Positions 44,079 through 55,542 of a stretch of DNA of 64,000 bases are shown piece by piece. The position numbers and the translations under genes were made by a program. This DNA is from PALSA-693 sp963781155 (GTDB lineage Bacteria > Actinomycetota > Acidimicrobiia > Acidimicrobiales > Palsa-688), in contig CAWAEC010000002.1 of assembly GCA_963781155.1 (NCBI GenBank), positions 124,001 through 188,000 on the forward strand. Direction: 5' to 3'. The stretch's first letter is position 1, and every line of letters begins with the position of its first letter. The notes under the pieces are model-generated. The model had not been told where the DNA came from, did no database searches, and was given only the letters and a program-made list of their open reading frames with translations.

Positions 44079-47000
44079 CTATGTCCCGGCCGGGCCGTAC
44101 CAGCCGACCACGTCGGCGATGGTGTTGACGCTGCCCTGGTTGTTGTAGATGTCCACCTCTCCATCTCCGCCGATAGTGGCGGAGACCAGGTTGGCGATGG
44201 TCTGCGAGGCGCCGAAGTTGAGGTTGGCTGCGTTCGGCCGGCCCACTCCGTCGGGATAGACGGTCAAGAAGCTGGGGGCCGTGGGGCCGGTGACCGAGGT
44301 GTTCATCACTGCGGCGGCCGCGCCGTCGAGCACGCCGCCCTGGCCGACCACGGTGACGGGGATGGAGGCGTTGGGACCGACGGGCGTGTAGTAGCCGCCG
44401 ATGTTGGACCGGGTGTCCAGGATGCGGTGGTTGACCACCGGGAAGAACCGGGATCCGCTGGTGTCCCCCGACGCGGTGAAGTACCCCTCCAGGTCCACGA
44501 TGACCTGGACGCTGCCGGCGGCGTTGGCGATGCTGACGGCCCCGTCGGCGCCCAGCTTGGCGTTGACCAGGTTGGGGACCGTTTGGCCCGGCCCGTAGTT
44601 GAGGTTGGAAACGACCGGCGCGGTCGTCTGGTCCGGGTACACGGTCAAGAAGCTGGGCGCGGTGGCGCCTGTCACCGTGACGTTGAGCACCACCCCGGTC
44701 GCGCTCGCAGGCACCCCGTCCACGCCCGTGATCGGCAGCGAGCGGGGCGCGCCCGCGACGACCGGTCCGGCCGGCACCTTCCGGGTGTCGAGCAGGCGGA
44801 AGGGAGTCAGTGGCACGTAGGTGCTGCCGGCGGCGCCGGTGCCATCGCCGTAGTAGCCGGCCACATCGGCGATCACGTCGGTGGACCCGGAGGCATTGAA
44901 CAGACTCACCCGGCCGCTCGATCCCACCTTGACGGTCACCAGGTTGGGCACCGTCTGGTTGGCCAGGAAGTTGATATTGGACGAGTTCGGTCGGGGTTGC
45001 CCGGTGGGCCACACCGTGACAAAGGACGGAGCGGTGGTGTTGGTGACGGCCACGTTGAGCACGACGGCGGCGACGCCGCTGGCAGGAATTCCCCCGGCGC
45101 CGTCCACGGTCAGGTTGATGGACTGGCCTGGGCCCACCTTGGCCTGCGGGGCGCCGATCCCTTTGCGCGTGTCCAGGATGCGAGCCGGGACCAGGCTGGT
45201 ATAGGTACCGAAGCCGGCGGTGGTGGGAGGCGTGTCGTTGAGGGCGGCGCTGGCGTTGAGGATCCCGGCCCCGTATTCGATGTTGTCACCGGGAGGCCCG
45301 AGGCCGGTGGCACTGCCGGTCAGCAGCTCGGTCACCTCGTTCGGGGTCAGGTTCGGGTTCACGGACAGGATCAGGGCAGCCGCGGCGGCCACCTGGGGAG
45401 CGGCGAAGCTGGTGCCGAGTTCGGCCGTGTAGCCGCCGCCGGCCTGCAGGACCGGTACGGCGTCCGTCGTGCTGTCCCCACCACCGCCGGGGGCGACCAG
45501 GGCCACGTACGAGCCGGTGTCGGAGTAGGCGGCCCGGTAGCCGTCCTGGCCGGTGGCGCCCACGGCGACCACGCCCGGATAGGCGGCCGGGTACGACGGG
45601 TAGTCATAGTCACCCTCAGGATCGACAGCGGGGAAGAGGGCCTCGTTACCGGCGGCCGCCACCACGAGCACGCCCTTGCCCTGGGCGTATTCGATGGCTG
45701 ACTGCATGGTCGGATCCGGGCAGGGACCACCTAGGCTCAGATTGATGACGCGGGCGCCGTTGTCGGCTGCGTACATGATCCCGGCGGCGATGGCGGCCGA
45801 GGTGAAAGAACCGTCCGTGCTGGCTTTGACCGGCATAACGCTGGTGTGCCACCCGAGCGACGCCAATCCCTTGCCGTTGTTGGTGGACGCTGCGATGACA
45901 CCGGCCACGGCTGTGCCATGACCGTTGGTGTCAGTGTTGCCCGAGGCGTCGTTAATAACCGTTGGCGTGGCCGTCGTCTCGTCGATACCCGGAACCAGTT
46001 GTGGCGAAGGCAGATCCTCGTGCGTGTAGTCGACGCCCGTGTCGACATCCGCGACCACGATGTTGTTGCCGGTTGTCACCGCCCAGGCGCCCGAGGCGTT
46101 GATGGCCGGCAGGTTCCACTGGCTGGAGTATTGGGGGTCGTTGGGCGCAGTGGTCGTCCCCGTCTGCGGCGCGGCGATGTTCTCGGTGTGGTACAGGTGC
46201 TCAGGGCTCACCTGGGCCGTCAGACCCGCAGCGGCCAGGGCCGATTGCGCCGGGGCGGCCGAACCCGAGAAGGACACGACACCCTCGCCGTAATCGTGCA
46301 CGCCCGCAAACCCCGAACGCCGGAGGACCGCCGCCGCCCGTTCAGAGTTGCCGGTCTTCACGACCTCGGTCGACCCAGCAGCACTGGTGCTGCAATTCAG
46401 GGGCGTCGGCGGCGGGACGGACTCGTACACGCCGCCCATCAGCCGGTCGTCGACGAAGTCCAGGCTGGGTACGACGTCGCCCGGAGCGGCGGCCTCCTCC
46501 TCGGCACGAGTCTGGAGCAACCCGCTCCAGGCCAGTGACGAACTGTCGCCGATCGTCGACCAGGGAAGGCTGATAGCGACGCTGTTCGACGTGATCACGA
46601 AACTCAACGATTGATAAAGCGGGACAAAGTTACAAGAGCTGTCAACAGTCCCGATTTCCTCGACGAACTGCCCGGGTGTTCCCGTCTGCGCCACCAGGGC
46701 CGCGTCCTCCCACCCGCCACAATTGTTGTTGATGTTGCCGTCGACGTTGATGCCGACGACCCAATCCCCGAGCGCGCTCGGCGCCCACGCGTCAGCCGTC
46801 TGCACCTCGAAGGTCCACTCCTGCTGGCTGCAGTTGTAGAAGGCGCCGAAGCTGGCCGGATCCAAAGCGCCACCAACGGTGGCCATGTTCCGGGAATCGC
46901 CATAGCAGGCCGGTAAGTACGACGGGACAGGCGACACACTGGCCGCCCGGGCGCCCGTAGTCGCCTTCGACAGGACGCCCTGGCCGAGATGGGAGACAGA

Positions 47001-47156
47001 CTGGATCATGCGCGGCGACGCTGCTACTGACATATGGAGACGTGGTGTCGACGCCCGCGGCGAAACGGCGTCGGCCGAAGCGGAACCCGCCATGACCAAG
47101 GGCATCCCGATCATCACCGACCCCAGCACCGCCAGAACACCGGCAGCGCGATGCAT
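44079..47156 (-). CDS. Secreted subtilisin-like protease (S8) with three DTR/GYY repeats
   Basis: 1025 residues from MHRAAGVLAVLGSV; a signal peptide ends near ASADA (about residue 29). The catalytic triad is complete: Asp372 in VVADVDTGVDYTHED, His413 in TNGHGTAVAGV and Ser583 in GTSFAAPQVAAA. An N-terminal region of about 300 residues may include a beta-rich binding domain. After the protease, three tandem repeats of about 125 residues each run from a R-x-LDTR motif to a GYY/GYF/GWY motif (LVPARILDTR...VAGYYGDG). No LPxTG or membrane anchor is seen. The same repeat type occurs inside the RHS protein downstream. Longer start at 47216 lacks signal-peptide shape. Confidence 0.9.
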   Translation of the reverse strand: MHRAAGVLAVLGSVMIGMPLVMAGSASADAVSPRASTPRLHMSVAASPRMIQSVSHLGQGVLSKATTGARAASVSPVPSYLPACYGDSRNMATVGGALDPASFGAFYNCSQQEWTFEVQTADAWAPSALGDWVVGINVDGNINNNCGGWEDAALVAQTGTPGQFVEEIGTVDSSCNFVPLYQSLSFVITSNSVAISLPWSTIGDSSSLAWSGLLQTRAEEEAAAPGDVVPSLDFVDDRLMGGVYESVPPPTPLNCSTSAAGSTEVVKTGNSERAAAVLRRSGFAGVHDYGEGVVSFSGSAAPAQSALAAAGLTAQVSPEHLYHTENIAAPQTGTTTAPNDPQYSSQWNLPAINASGAWAVTTGNNIVVADVDTGVDYTHEDLPSPQLVPGIDETTATPTVINDASGNTDTNGHGTAVAGVIAASTNNGKGLASLGWHTSVMPVKASTDGSFTSAAIAAGIMYAADNGARVINLSLGGPCPDPTMQSAIEYAQGKGVLVVAAAGNEALFPAVDPEGDYDYPSYPAAYPGVVAVGATGQDGYRAAYSDTGSYVALVAPGGGGDSTTDAVPVLQAGGGYTAELGTSFAAPQVAAAAALILSVNPNLTPNEVTELLTGSATGLGPPGDNIEYGAGILNASAALNDTPPTTAGFGTYTSLVPARILDTRKGIGAPQAKVGPGQSINLTVDGAGGIPASGVAAVVLNVAVTNTTAPSFVTVWPTGQPRPNSSNINFLANQTVPNLVTVKVGSSGRVSLFNASGSTDVIADVAGYYGDGTGAAGSTYVPLTPFRLLDTRKVPAGPVVAGAPRSLPITGVDGVPASATGVVLNVTVTGATAPSFLTVYPDQTTAPVVSNLNYGPGQTVPNLVNAKLGADGAVSIANAAGSVQVIVDLEGYFTASGDTSGSRFFPVVNHRILDTRSNIGGYYTPVGPNASIPVTVVGQGGVLDGAAAAVMNTSVTGPTAPSFLTVYPDGVGRPNAANLNFGASQTIANLVSATIGGDGEVDIYNNQGSVNTIADVVGWYGPAGT

Positions 47157-47200
47157 CCTCCACACTTCTTGCGAACCCCTTCCACATAACCATTCGCCCG

Positions 47201-47530
47201 CTAGACGGCCCAGCACCGTAACACCATGGCCGAGAGTCGGGTAGTCGGGTAGTCAGCGAGCTCCAGTTTTTTCGGTCGGCGAAATTTAGCGGCGAGAGTG
47301 TTGGCGATCTGCGCTGGGCTGCATCGCTGGTCGAGGTGTTGTCGGGTCAGACGTCGCAACTCCGAGTTGGCGGCAACATTGCCGGCCTGGTCGACCATGA
47401 CACTCGACCCGCGACCAGGAACCGCCGAAAGGCAGGTCCGCCGAGAGAGTGGTTCGCAGGTGCTGCGGATCACGCGTCTGACGCTCGGGGCTGCGGCTGA
47501 CCGCAGCGGCGATGGCCCGCGCGGCCACAC
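47201..47530 (-). pseudogene. Possible transposase remnant (IS30-like N-terminal half)
   Basis: Two frames together give AIAAAVSRSPERQTRDPQHL and LRRLTRQHLDQRCSPAQIANTLAAKF, which resemble the SRSPSTVSRE and WSPEQIA segments of IS30 transposases. No catalytic residues remain. Weak evidence. Confidence 0.35.
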
Positions 47531-48405
47531 CCGTCAGCAGATCGCGATCACGAAACTGATCCGGCTGTAGTCTTTAATGGTCCACCTGACCTTCTTTCGG
47601 GACTCGTTCAGGATCTTTTACAGTCTGGCTATTCTCGAGCGAGTTGATCGAGATGCGGGTCGAGCTTGAACTGTCGGCTGGTGTTCTGCGACCTGCGGTG
47701 ATCCGTCCAAAAGATATCGGAGGAGCGGTTCCGGGCCGAAATGCTCTCATCCCTTCGGACGACTTGTGAGCGCGGTGTGTGGCGATCATGTCACACTTGC
47801 CGTTCGTCCTGGTTGGCGTCGGAGAGGGTTGTGTCGGCCGGCCAGAACCTCGGGAAGCGTCCTCGCAACCGCCTGCCACTGTTGATGGCGCCCGCCCAAG
47901 GGCCGGTCGGGCGTTCCCGTCAAGTCAAGCCAGCCATACCGAGGGTGAGAGCTAACCGCCCGCCGGATTTGAGTTTTCAGTCAGGCTGTTTATGGATCCG
48001 AGGTATTCGCTGAGCGGCCAGTTGGAGAAGGTTTAGGGGAGAGGCGTCCCCTAAGACCAGAGCGAGCCGCGTCCCCGTCGGGGCCCGATGCTCACCGGAA
48101 GACGTCACGGCACTCTGGGGATGGAGTCTAGGCCCGGTATCCGAGGCAGCCTGGCCGAGGCTGTTGCCCTATTGGCAGCGGCGCTCACCGTGTGACCGCT
48201 GTGGTTGCGCTGGACGTGTGTTCGCGGTCGAAATGAGCGAGGGCGTGTAAGGATGGACGCGATTGTCACGACGCTTGGTGCTCATCCCGGGCCTGTGCGC
48301 TGCTAATCAGTACGCGCGGCTGTGTCGGGCGACTCGCACTGCTGGGGCCCGGACTGTTACGCTGCTGCGGTCGTTTGGACGGGAGTGTAAGGTGCGGCAG
48401 AGGGC
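47531..48405. other. 875-bp region without a recognisable gene
   Basis: Frames on both strands are short and not protein-like, and no RNA structure was recognised. It separates the protease from the XRE gene and may hold old IS debris. Confidence 0.4.
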
Positions 48406-49488
48406 GTGTTAGAAACCACCAGTACGGGTGGGGGTGTTGGGCCGGCGGGTGAGATGTGGGCGGAGGTTGTTATCACGGAGAGATACTGCCGCCGTTGGAC
48501 CCAGGAGCAGCTGGCCGCCAAGGCGGGGGTATCTCGGGATACGATATCCGAAATGGAGAGGGGGCGCCCCCGGCTAAACGGTCGGGCCGTCGGCAAGGTC
48601 CTGCACTCACTTGAGATCGCGGAGGCGCGGCTGGTCGAGATCTTCGCCGACGCGCTCGGTGGCACTCCCTATCAGCACCTTCTCAGTTCGAGACGGCCAC
48701 CTGGTATCCGGTTGTGTGAGTATGTTGCCCGGTTAGGTTCTCTCAGTGGCGACGGCCTGTTAGACGAGGTGGTACATGACCGGCGACCGTCACACCGAAT
48801 GGCCTACCTGGATGCCATCGAGCGGCGCTGGCATAGCTATGAGGCCTTCGCCACGAACGAGCCTCCCCTGCAGTTCCGCGACGAGGCCGCCATCGACGAG
48901 GCAGCCCGCTCGCTGGTAGGAGACAGCGAGGATCGAGGGGCATACGTCAGTTTCCGGCGCGCCTACCGTGACCAGCGCATGAAGTGGTTGCAGGAGCATC
49001 CGAGCCGGCGCCGGCAGCAGGTGGTGATCTCAGCGGCCGGGCTCACCTCCCACCTGCGGTCGCTGGATGACAAGACCAGGGCTGCCGAGCTGGTGGGCAG
49101 GATGGGCAGCGCAGTTGGGGCCCATCATGGCACTTTCACGCTGCTGGTCCTTGACGCGGCCGGCGGTCGTTTGCCGGAGGTGGAGGTGGTGTCCCACACC
49201 GTGCTCGACTTGGTCGACGCCGACCCTGTCGTGCGCGAGGGGCGGGGGGCGGTTGCGATCTGCCATCTCCGGCGTGGCCCTGGTCGTCCCCCTACCCATT
49301 ACGATCTGGCCGTCCACTCCGACCCGCCGTTTGTGAACTGTTTTTTTCACCAGATCAGAGGGCTGTGGTTCGGTGCTCTTGGTCAGTACCGGGTCCTCGA
49401 CGCTATCCCCGACGGTGGGATGGGCGCGGCGGTGGCCGATCTGACCGTTTCTCGTCTCCGCGACTGTTTGAACCTGGCCTATCCGTAA
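48406..49488 (+). CDS. XRE-type HTH protein with uncharacterised C-terminal domain
   Basis: Residues about 30-80 are a HTH_3 domain (WTQEQLAAKAGVSRDTISEM, ERGRPRLNGRAVGKVLHSLE). The remaining 270 residues match nothing I recognise; they include a helical part and a beta-rich part (HHGTFTLLVLDAAGGRLPEV, YDLAVHSDPPFVNCFFHQIR). An ATG at 48454 with GGGTGAG upstream is an alternative start that removes 16 residues. A single-gene regulator, perhaps of the adjacent RHS gene. Confidence 0.6.
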   Translation: MLETTSTGGGVGPAGEMWAEVVITERYCRRWTQEQLAAKAGVSRDTISEMERGRPRLNGRAVGKVLHSLEIAEARLVEIFADALGGTPYQHLLSSRRPPGIRLCEYVARLGSLSGDGLLDEVVHDRRPSHRMAYLDAIERRWHSYEAFATNEPPLQFRDEAAIDEAARSLVGDSEDRGAYVSFRRAYRDQRMKWLQEHPSRRRQQVVISAAGLTSHLRSLDDKTRAAELVGRMGSAVGAHHGTFTLLVLDAAGGRLPEVEVVSHTVLDLVDADPVVREGRGAVAICHLRRGPGRPPTHYDLAVHSDPPFVNCFFHQIRGLWFGALGQYRVLDAIPDGGMGAAVADLTVSRLRDCLNLAYP

Positions 49489-49696
49489 CCCACCGCCCTA
49501 ACTATCGGGTGCCACGAGGATTCGACAGGAATCCGACATTGCTTCCCTAGATTGTCGGACAGCGGATCCGCGACAATACGGCCCGTGGCGGCGCTTTCCA
49601 AGCAAGCGCTACCGCTGCCGTCAGTGGCAAGCGGACACCGCGGTTCCTAGTCCAGTGACTGGCGGAGGTCGGACTTCATAGCCGAGAGGGGCATGA

Positions 49697-52510
49697 ATGA
49701 CAGGAGCATCGATGACGTCGGCGGATAATGCAGTCGGTTGCGTCCGGCGTCGAGCCAATGGCAGGACAGGCCGTGTGGGGCGGCGCCGGGTGTGGGCTGC
49801 TGTGGTCGGGCTACTTGTCGCGACGCTCGTGCCTGCTGTAGTGGTGGTGGGCGGTGGACGCGCTTACGCGAATTGCTCGAATAGTACCTGCACCCCGTAC
49901 GGTCAGGCGGTAACGGCGGATTCGCCGATCGTGTGGTGGACCTTGGACGAAGCGGCGGGGACCACGGGCGTCGTGAATTACTGGTTCGGTCGGCGCGAAC
50001 TGGAATGGTACCGCCAGTCAGGTTCAGCTGTGCAATGGCAATACCGGCTCTCCGTGCGCTGACCCGGGGCCCATCTACCAGCCGGGCAGCGGCAGCTTCA
50101 ACGGCTCGAGCTCGGCCGTCTCTATCAATCCGACGGGCAACGGTTATACGGGATCGTTCAGCGGGGAGGCGTGGTTCGAGACCCCGGCTGGCTTCTCGGG
50201 CACCGAGTATGTGGCCACGATGCTTGGGAGCCCTAGCGGTATCGGCGTGGAAAACGGTAAGGCGGTAGCTACCGTGGCGGAAGGGTCGGGGGGCACGACC
50301 CCGCAGACGTTGAGCTCGTCGGTGCGGGTCAATGATGGCAACTGGCACTATGAGGCGCTGGTGTACACCTACAACTCGTCGAATCCGTCGGCGTCTACCT
50401 TCTCTCTCTATGTGGATGGGGTATTGGCCAGTTCCGCGGTGGAACTGGCAGCTCCCTATTTTTCGGCGACGCAGGGTGCCGCCATCGGCGAGGCCGTGTT
50501 CGGTGGCACGACCTACTGGTTCACCGGGCAGATCGAAGATGTCGCCGGCTATCAGACCGCCTTGAGCGCGGCGCGGATCGCAGCGCACTACGCGGCGCGG
50601 GGCGTGGCTGTCTTGTCGCCGATGGGTAACCCCGTGGCGGCGGACGCCAACTCCCAGCTGGAGGGCTGCGGGTGTGGTCCAGGCGCTGTCCGCGCCGTCG
50701 CAGGCCCAGGTGGCTGACGCCGTGGATACCGCCACCGGTTCGTTCTCGGAGACCACTACCGACATGTCAATCCCTGGAGCTGGGGTTCCCCTCCAGTTCG
50801 CGCCGAGGTATTCGACGCAGCTGGCCCAGGCCCAGCTGGCAGCGGGTTCGACGTTCCCGGCCCCTTCGGCCATGGGGGGAATCGGCTACGGGTGGAGCGA
50901 CAACCTCAGCTTCAACCTGGCCTTTAACGCGGCCACGCACACGGTGACCGTTACCGAGCCGTCGGGGGCTGAGACCAGTTATGTATCGGGATCCTCGCAG
51001 CCGTGGTGTGCGAGCGAGCCGGCCGGGCCTGCCGGGTCGACGTTGTTTTGTCCGAGCGCGCCACGGGTGGAGGCGGACGTCTATGAGCTGCAGAACAATG
51101 CCGGCTGGGAGCTGGCCGATGACGTGTCGGGTAATCTTGTTTACGGGTTTACGCCGTCGGGAACACTGCAATCGATCACCAACACGGCCGGCGCGTCGAT
51201 AGCTTCCGGCTCGTACACGCCGGGTACTGGTCAGGCCCCTTGTCCTTCGGGGGATAGCTGCACGGCATGGACCAGCAGCGCGTCGGGGCGAGAGCTGGTA
51301 CTGGCTACGGCGTCGGGCCAGCTGCAGCAGGTGTTCTCGGCTTCGGGTGGGAACCCGATGGTGTTCTCCTATACGGGATCTGGCTGTCCGACCGATTTGT
51401 GCTCCGTGGAGGAGCCCGATCAGGGAGTCACCTCGTTCACCTACGACTGGACGAACACCAACTCGGACTATGTCGACGACGTGTTGACCGAGACCGAGCC
51501 GTCGGGCCGCACGCTTCAGAACACCTACGATGCCGATGGGTCGGGGCGGGTCTCCTCCCAGCAGGATCCCTCGGGCGTGGTCACGTCGCTGACGTACTCG
51601 GCGGCCGCATCGGCCTATCAGACGGTGCCCGGAGCCACCACGACGGTCACGGTTACCCCGTACTCGGGGGGTCAACCCCAATCGACCGTCTACGACTATT
51701 CCAGCGGGGTGCTGACCGGCGAGACGGCCGGGTCAGGGTCAAGCGTCGCCTCGACCACCAGCTATTACCGTGATAGCGCATCCCTGGCCCCCTACAGCAA
51801 GGTGGACGGGAACGGGAATGCCACCTCGTACAGCCTGGCCGGCTACCTGACCGATAGCGCCACCGGTGTCGCGGATGTGACTACCAGTGCCGACGCCGTG
51901 GGGAATGTGACCGAGACCGGCTACATCCAGCCGACCGCGTCCAGTCCATCGGCGAACCTCGTCTACTGCACGGTGGCACCGGCCGACTATCTGAAAGGGG
52001 TGACCTGTCCTTCGACCCCTCCCACCGCCCCCCCAGCGCACGGCTACGCGTCCTCGTCGACTCCGGCGGCGATCTGCGCCGGGTCGTCACCGCCGCCGTG
52101 GTGCTCGTATCTGGGGGCCACGATCACTTACTACGACGCGGCCGGCAACCCGACCGCGGTGACCAACGCGGACGGGTACACCTCCATCACCGCCTATACC
52201 GGGACCGGGCTGGGGGTTCCCGCCGAGTTGGCCTACTGCCAAGTGGACGCTGCAGAGTATTCCGTCGCCAACGTGGCCTGCCCCAGCTATAACGACACGG
52301 CCAGCGGGGCCACGACCACCACCTTTAACGCAGAGGGTGACGTGGTGACCCAGACCAACCCGACCGGCGGGGAAACTAGCTACACGTACGGCGACAGCGC
52401 CTTCCCGTGGCTACCGACCACGGTGACTGACCCGGACGGGAACGTGCCGACCAGCAAGGACGTCACGACTAACACCTACACTAATGCCGGCCAGTTAACC
52501 GACAAGGTGG
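49697..52510 (+). pseudogene. RHS/YD-repeat secreted protein, 5' part (frameshifted, then interrupted)
   Basis: Begins with an Arg-rich N-terminus and a signal peptide (VWAAVVGLLVATLVPAVVVV) and then a LamG-like lectin domain (DSPIVWWTLDEAAGTTG; SLYVDGVLASSAVELAAPYF). The frame breaks at about 50000-50060 and again at about 50665. It continues from there as TATGSFSETTTDMSIPGAGV, which opens the RHS part, with YD-type repeats (GNPTAVTNADGYTSITAYTG) up to YTNAGQLTDKVA at about 52510, where IS DNA begins. The continuation is at 55580. Confidence 0.75.
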
Positions 52511-53075
52511 CGAGAAGCGGTCGGCCGGGGGTCAGGCAGCATTCCGGGCTGGTGGCATGGGGGTGGGCGGGTCGGTGCCGGGGACGATGCAGGGCTGGTG
52601 CGGCTGGCACGGGGTGGCTGGCGGCGGGGTGGCGGTATGGGCGAGGGCGGCAATCTTCACCGAGGTGGGCCAGGACCCCAGCCGCACCAGGTTTGGGTGC
52701 CGCCGATCCCGTCGAATGAGGCGGTGCGTCCGCCAGCCGAAGATCCTGCTTCAGGCAGGAGTCGGGCCTCCGAACCGGTGCGCCACTTCACCAGGCTTGG
52801 TGAAGCGCCGTGCCATGAGTGAACCTTGCTGCGAGCCGGACCGGGCCTGCCGCGCCGGGGAAGTGGCCACGGTTTGCACGCCGAGCGATTTGAGATCGGA
52901 GTCTGATTTTGGCTTCGCCGTAGCCGCGGTCGGCGGTGACCGCTCGGGGGCGCGACCGAAGCGGGCCGGTGATGCGGGCGACGGCGGGGACCAGCATCGG
53001 GGCGTCGGGCGGGTTCCCCTTCACTACTACATGGTCGACGACCACGCCCTCGGCGTTGTCGGCCACCTGCGCCTT
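52511..53075 (-). pseudogene. ISNCY/IS1182-like transposase remnant
   Basis: Minus-strand fragments in at least two frames: GVVVDHVVVKGNPPDAPMLV, AVTADRGYGEAKI, and SLVKWRTGSEARL with GGTQTWCGWG. These are hallmarks of the C-terminal half of ISNCY-type transposases. Several frameshifts; no active protein. A related fragment lies at the right edge of the window (63334-64000). Confidence 0.65.
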
Positions 53076-53078
53076 GTA

Positions 53079-54211
53079 TGCGAACTGGACGGGACGACCG
53101 ACGGTCCGGTAGTGATGGGCGGCCGCCAGGTAACGGTTTCCGCCGCCGGGGACGGACCGTGGAGGACGCCGAGATCGAGTTGGACAGCTGGGCGGTGTTC
53201 GTCAAGGATCTGCTCGACCGGCTGACGGTGGAGTGGATGCTGGCCGGGGGTGGCCACCCGCCGCCATGTCGATGTGGCCGAACCGCTCAGTGACGATCTG
53301 GAAGCCCAGGCGAAAGCGACGGGGCGCAGCTCGGTCAGCCGCCGGTTCAAGGCGGCCACCGAGGCCGCCCTGGCCGAGCTGATGGCCCGCGATCTGTCCA
53401 GTCTGGAGGTGGCGGTAATCATGATCGACGGGCTCGATGTCGCCGGCCAGTGCGTCGTGGTGGCCTTGGCCATCACCACCGACGGGACCAAGGTTCCGGT
53501 CGGGCTGTGGCTGGGCGACACCGAGAACAAGACCGTCGTGACCGGGCTGCTCGCTGACCTGGCGGCCCGGGGCCTGTCCGCCGACGGCGGCCTTTTGGCC
53601 GTGCTGGATGGCGCCAAGGCGCTGGCCGCTGGGGTCAAGAAGGTCTTCGGGGATAAGGCCCAGATCCAGAGGTGCACTTTGCACAAGCGCCGGAATGTCA
53701 AGGGGTATCTGCCCAAGGAGCTCGGCTCCAAGATCGACTGGCGCCTGGCCCGGGCCTTCGCCGATGCCGACCCGGCCAAGGGTCTCGACCAGGCCCGCCG
53801 GATTGCCTCCGAGCTCAAGGCCGATCATCCCGACGCCGCGGCCAGCCTGCTCGAAGGGGTCGAGGACATGTTCACCGTCCGCCGCCTCGGCGTGGGCGGA
53901 CAGCTCGCCACCACCTTGACGAACACCAACTGCATCGAGTCCATGATCTCGGTGGCACGCACCACCATGGGCAACGTCAAGAACTGGAAGGACGGGTCGA
54001 TGAAGAAGCGCTGGGTGGCCGCCGGGATGCGCGAAGCCGAACGGAACTTCCGACGTGTCCGCGGCTGCAAAGAGATGCCCACGCTCGTCGCCGCTCTCCG
54101 CCACCAGACCACAGACGAAACTGTCACACCACCCAACTACGATCAGGTCGCCGCCTTGATCAACAGGCAGTGGACCACCGCCGAACTGTTTCAACAGAAG
54201 GCGGGCGTTGA
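53079..54211 (+). pseudogene. IS256-family transposase, copy 1 (5' truncated)
   Basis: From 53250 the frame encodes the mutator-type catalytic core: IMIDGLDVAGQCVVVALAIT, LLAVLDGAKALAAGVKKVF, and NTNCIESMISVARTTMGNVK with the DDE residues. About 80 N-terminal residues are missing, replaced by the ISNCY remnant, and 53079-53250 is frameshifted against copy 2. From about 53270 to 54150 the DNA appears identical to copy 2, offset by 1384 bp. Confidence 0.8.
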
Positions 54212-54234
54212 GACATTCTCGGAGGAGGACCACC

Positions 54235-55542
54235 GTGACCAAGAAGGTACCTGTCGTGAGCGTCGCCGAGGTGGAGACAGCCAATGTGGCCGGCTTGCCG
54301 CTTGAAGCGACTGTGGCGTTGGCTGATCTGGCCGGCGCAGTGAAGGAAGGGCTGCTCGGTTTCTGCGCCGATGTAGGCCTGATGGTGATGACCCAGATGC
54401 TCGAAGCCGAGATGACCGCCCGGGTCGGCCCCAAGCACGCCAAGATCTCGGGCCGCCGGGCGAACTGGCACGGCACCACCGACGGTCCGGTAGTGATGGG
54501 CGGCCGCCAGGTAACGGTTTCCCGCCCCCGGGGACGGACCGTGGAGGACGCCGAGATCGAGTTGGACAGCTGGGCGGCGTTCTCGTCCAAGGATCTGCTC
54601 GACCGGCTGACGGTGGAGCGGATGCTGGCGGGGGTGGCCACCCGCCGCCATGTCGATGTGGCCGAACCGCTCAGTGACGATCTGGAAGCCCAGGCGAAAG
54701 CGACGGGGCGCAGCTCGGTCAGCCGCCGGTTCAAGGCGGCCACCGAGGCCGCCCTGGCCGAGCTGATGGCCCGCGATCTGTCCAGTCTGGAGGTGGCGGT
54801 AATCATGATCGACGGGCTCGATGTCGCCGGCCAGTGCGTCGTGGTGGCCTTGGCCATCACCACCGACGGGACCAAGGTTCCGGTCGGGCTGTGGCTGGGC
54901 GACACCGAGAACAAGACCGTCGTGACCGGGCTGCTCGCTGACCTGGCGGCCCGGGGCCTGTCCGCCGACGGCGGCCTTTTGGCCGTGCTGGATGGCGCCA
55001 AGGCGCTGGCCGCTGGGGTCAAGAAGGTCTTCGGGGATAAGGCCCAGATCCAGAGGTGCACTTTGCACAAGCGCCGGAATGTCAAGGGGTATCTGCCCAA
55101 GGAGCTCGGCTCCAAGATCGACTGGCGCCTGGCCCGGGCCTTCGCCGATGCCGACCCGGCCAAGGGTCTCGACCAGGCCCGCCGGATTGCCTCCGAGCTC
55201 AAGGCCGATCATCCCGACGCCGCGGCCAGCCTGCTCGAAGGGGTCGAGGACATGTTCACCGTCCGCCGCCTCGGCGTGGGCGGACAGCTCGCCACCACCT
55301 TGACGAACACCAACTGCATCGAGTCCATGATCTCGGTGGCACGCACCACCATGGGCAACGTCAAGAACTGGAAGGACGGGTCGATGAAGAAGCGCTGGGT
55401 GGCCGCCGGGATGCGCGAAGCCGAACGGAACTTCCGACGTGTCCGCGGCTGCAAAGAGATGCCCACGCTCGTCGCCGCTCTCCGCCACCAGACCACAGAC
55501 GAAACTGTCACACCACCCAACTACGATCAGGTCGCCGCCTGA
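54235..55542 (+). CDS. IS256-family (mutator type) transposase, copy 2
   Basis: 435 residues from a GTG preceded by GGAGGAGG. Complete N-terminal region (AVKEGLLGFCADVGLMVMTQ, then PVVMGGRQVTVSRPRGRTVE) and catalytic core with DDE residues in IMIDGLDVAG, VLDGAKAL and NCIESMIS. The stop at 55542 arises because one T is missing relative to copy 1 (GCCTGATC against GCCTTGATC), which trims only the last residues. Head-to-tail with copy 1. The 10-mer GACATTCTCG follows both copies (54212-54221 and 55582-55591). Confidence 0.85.
   Translation: MTKKVPVVSVAEVETANVAGLPLEATVALADLAGAVKEGLLGFCADVGLMVMTQMLEAEMTARVGPKHAKISGRRANWHGTTDGPVVMGGRQVTVSRPRGRTVEDAEIELDSWAAFSSKDLLDRLTVERMLAGVATRRHVDVAEPLSDDLEAQAKATGRSSVSRRFKAATEAALAELMARDLSSLEVAVIMIDGLDVAGQCVVVALAITTDGTKVPVGLWLGDTENKTVVTGLLADLAARGLSADGGLLAVLDGAKALAAGVKKVFGDKAQIQRCTLHKRRNVKGYLPKELGSKIDWRLARAFADADPAKGLDQARRIASELKADHPDAAASLLEGVEDMFTVRRLGVGGQLATTLTNTNCIESMISVARTTMGNVKNWKDGSMKKRWVAAGMREAERNFRRVRGCKEMPTLVAALRHQTTDETVTPPNYDQVAA

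Noticed and set aside
53250..54305. IS256 copy 1 as a functional transposase
   Set aside because: Lacks the N-terminal 80 residues present in copy 2 and has frameshifted upstream DNA.
53202..55488. Long minus-strand frames opposite the IS256 transposases
   Set aside because: They duplicate exactly with the IS copies and have no protein-like features; the transposase on the plus strand explains them.
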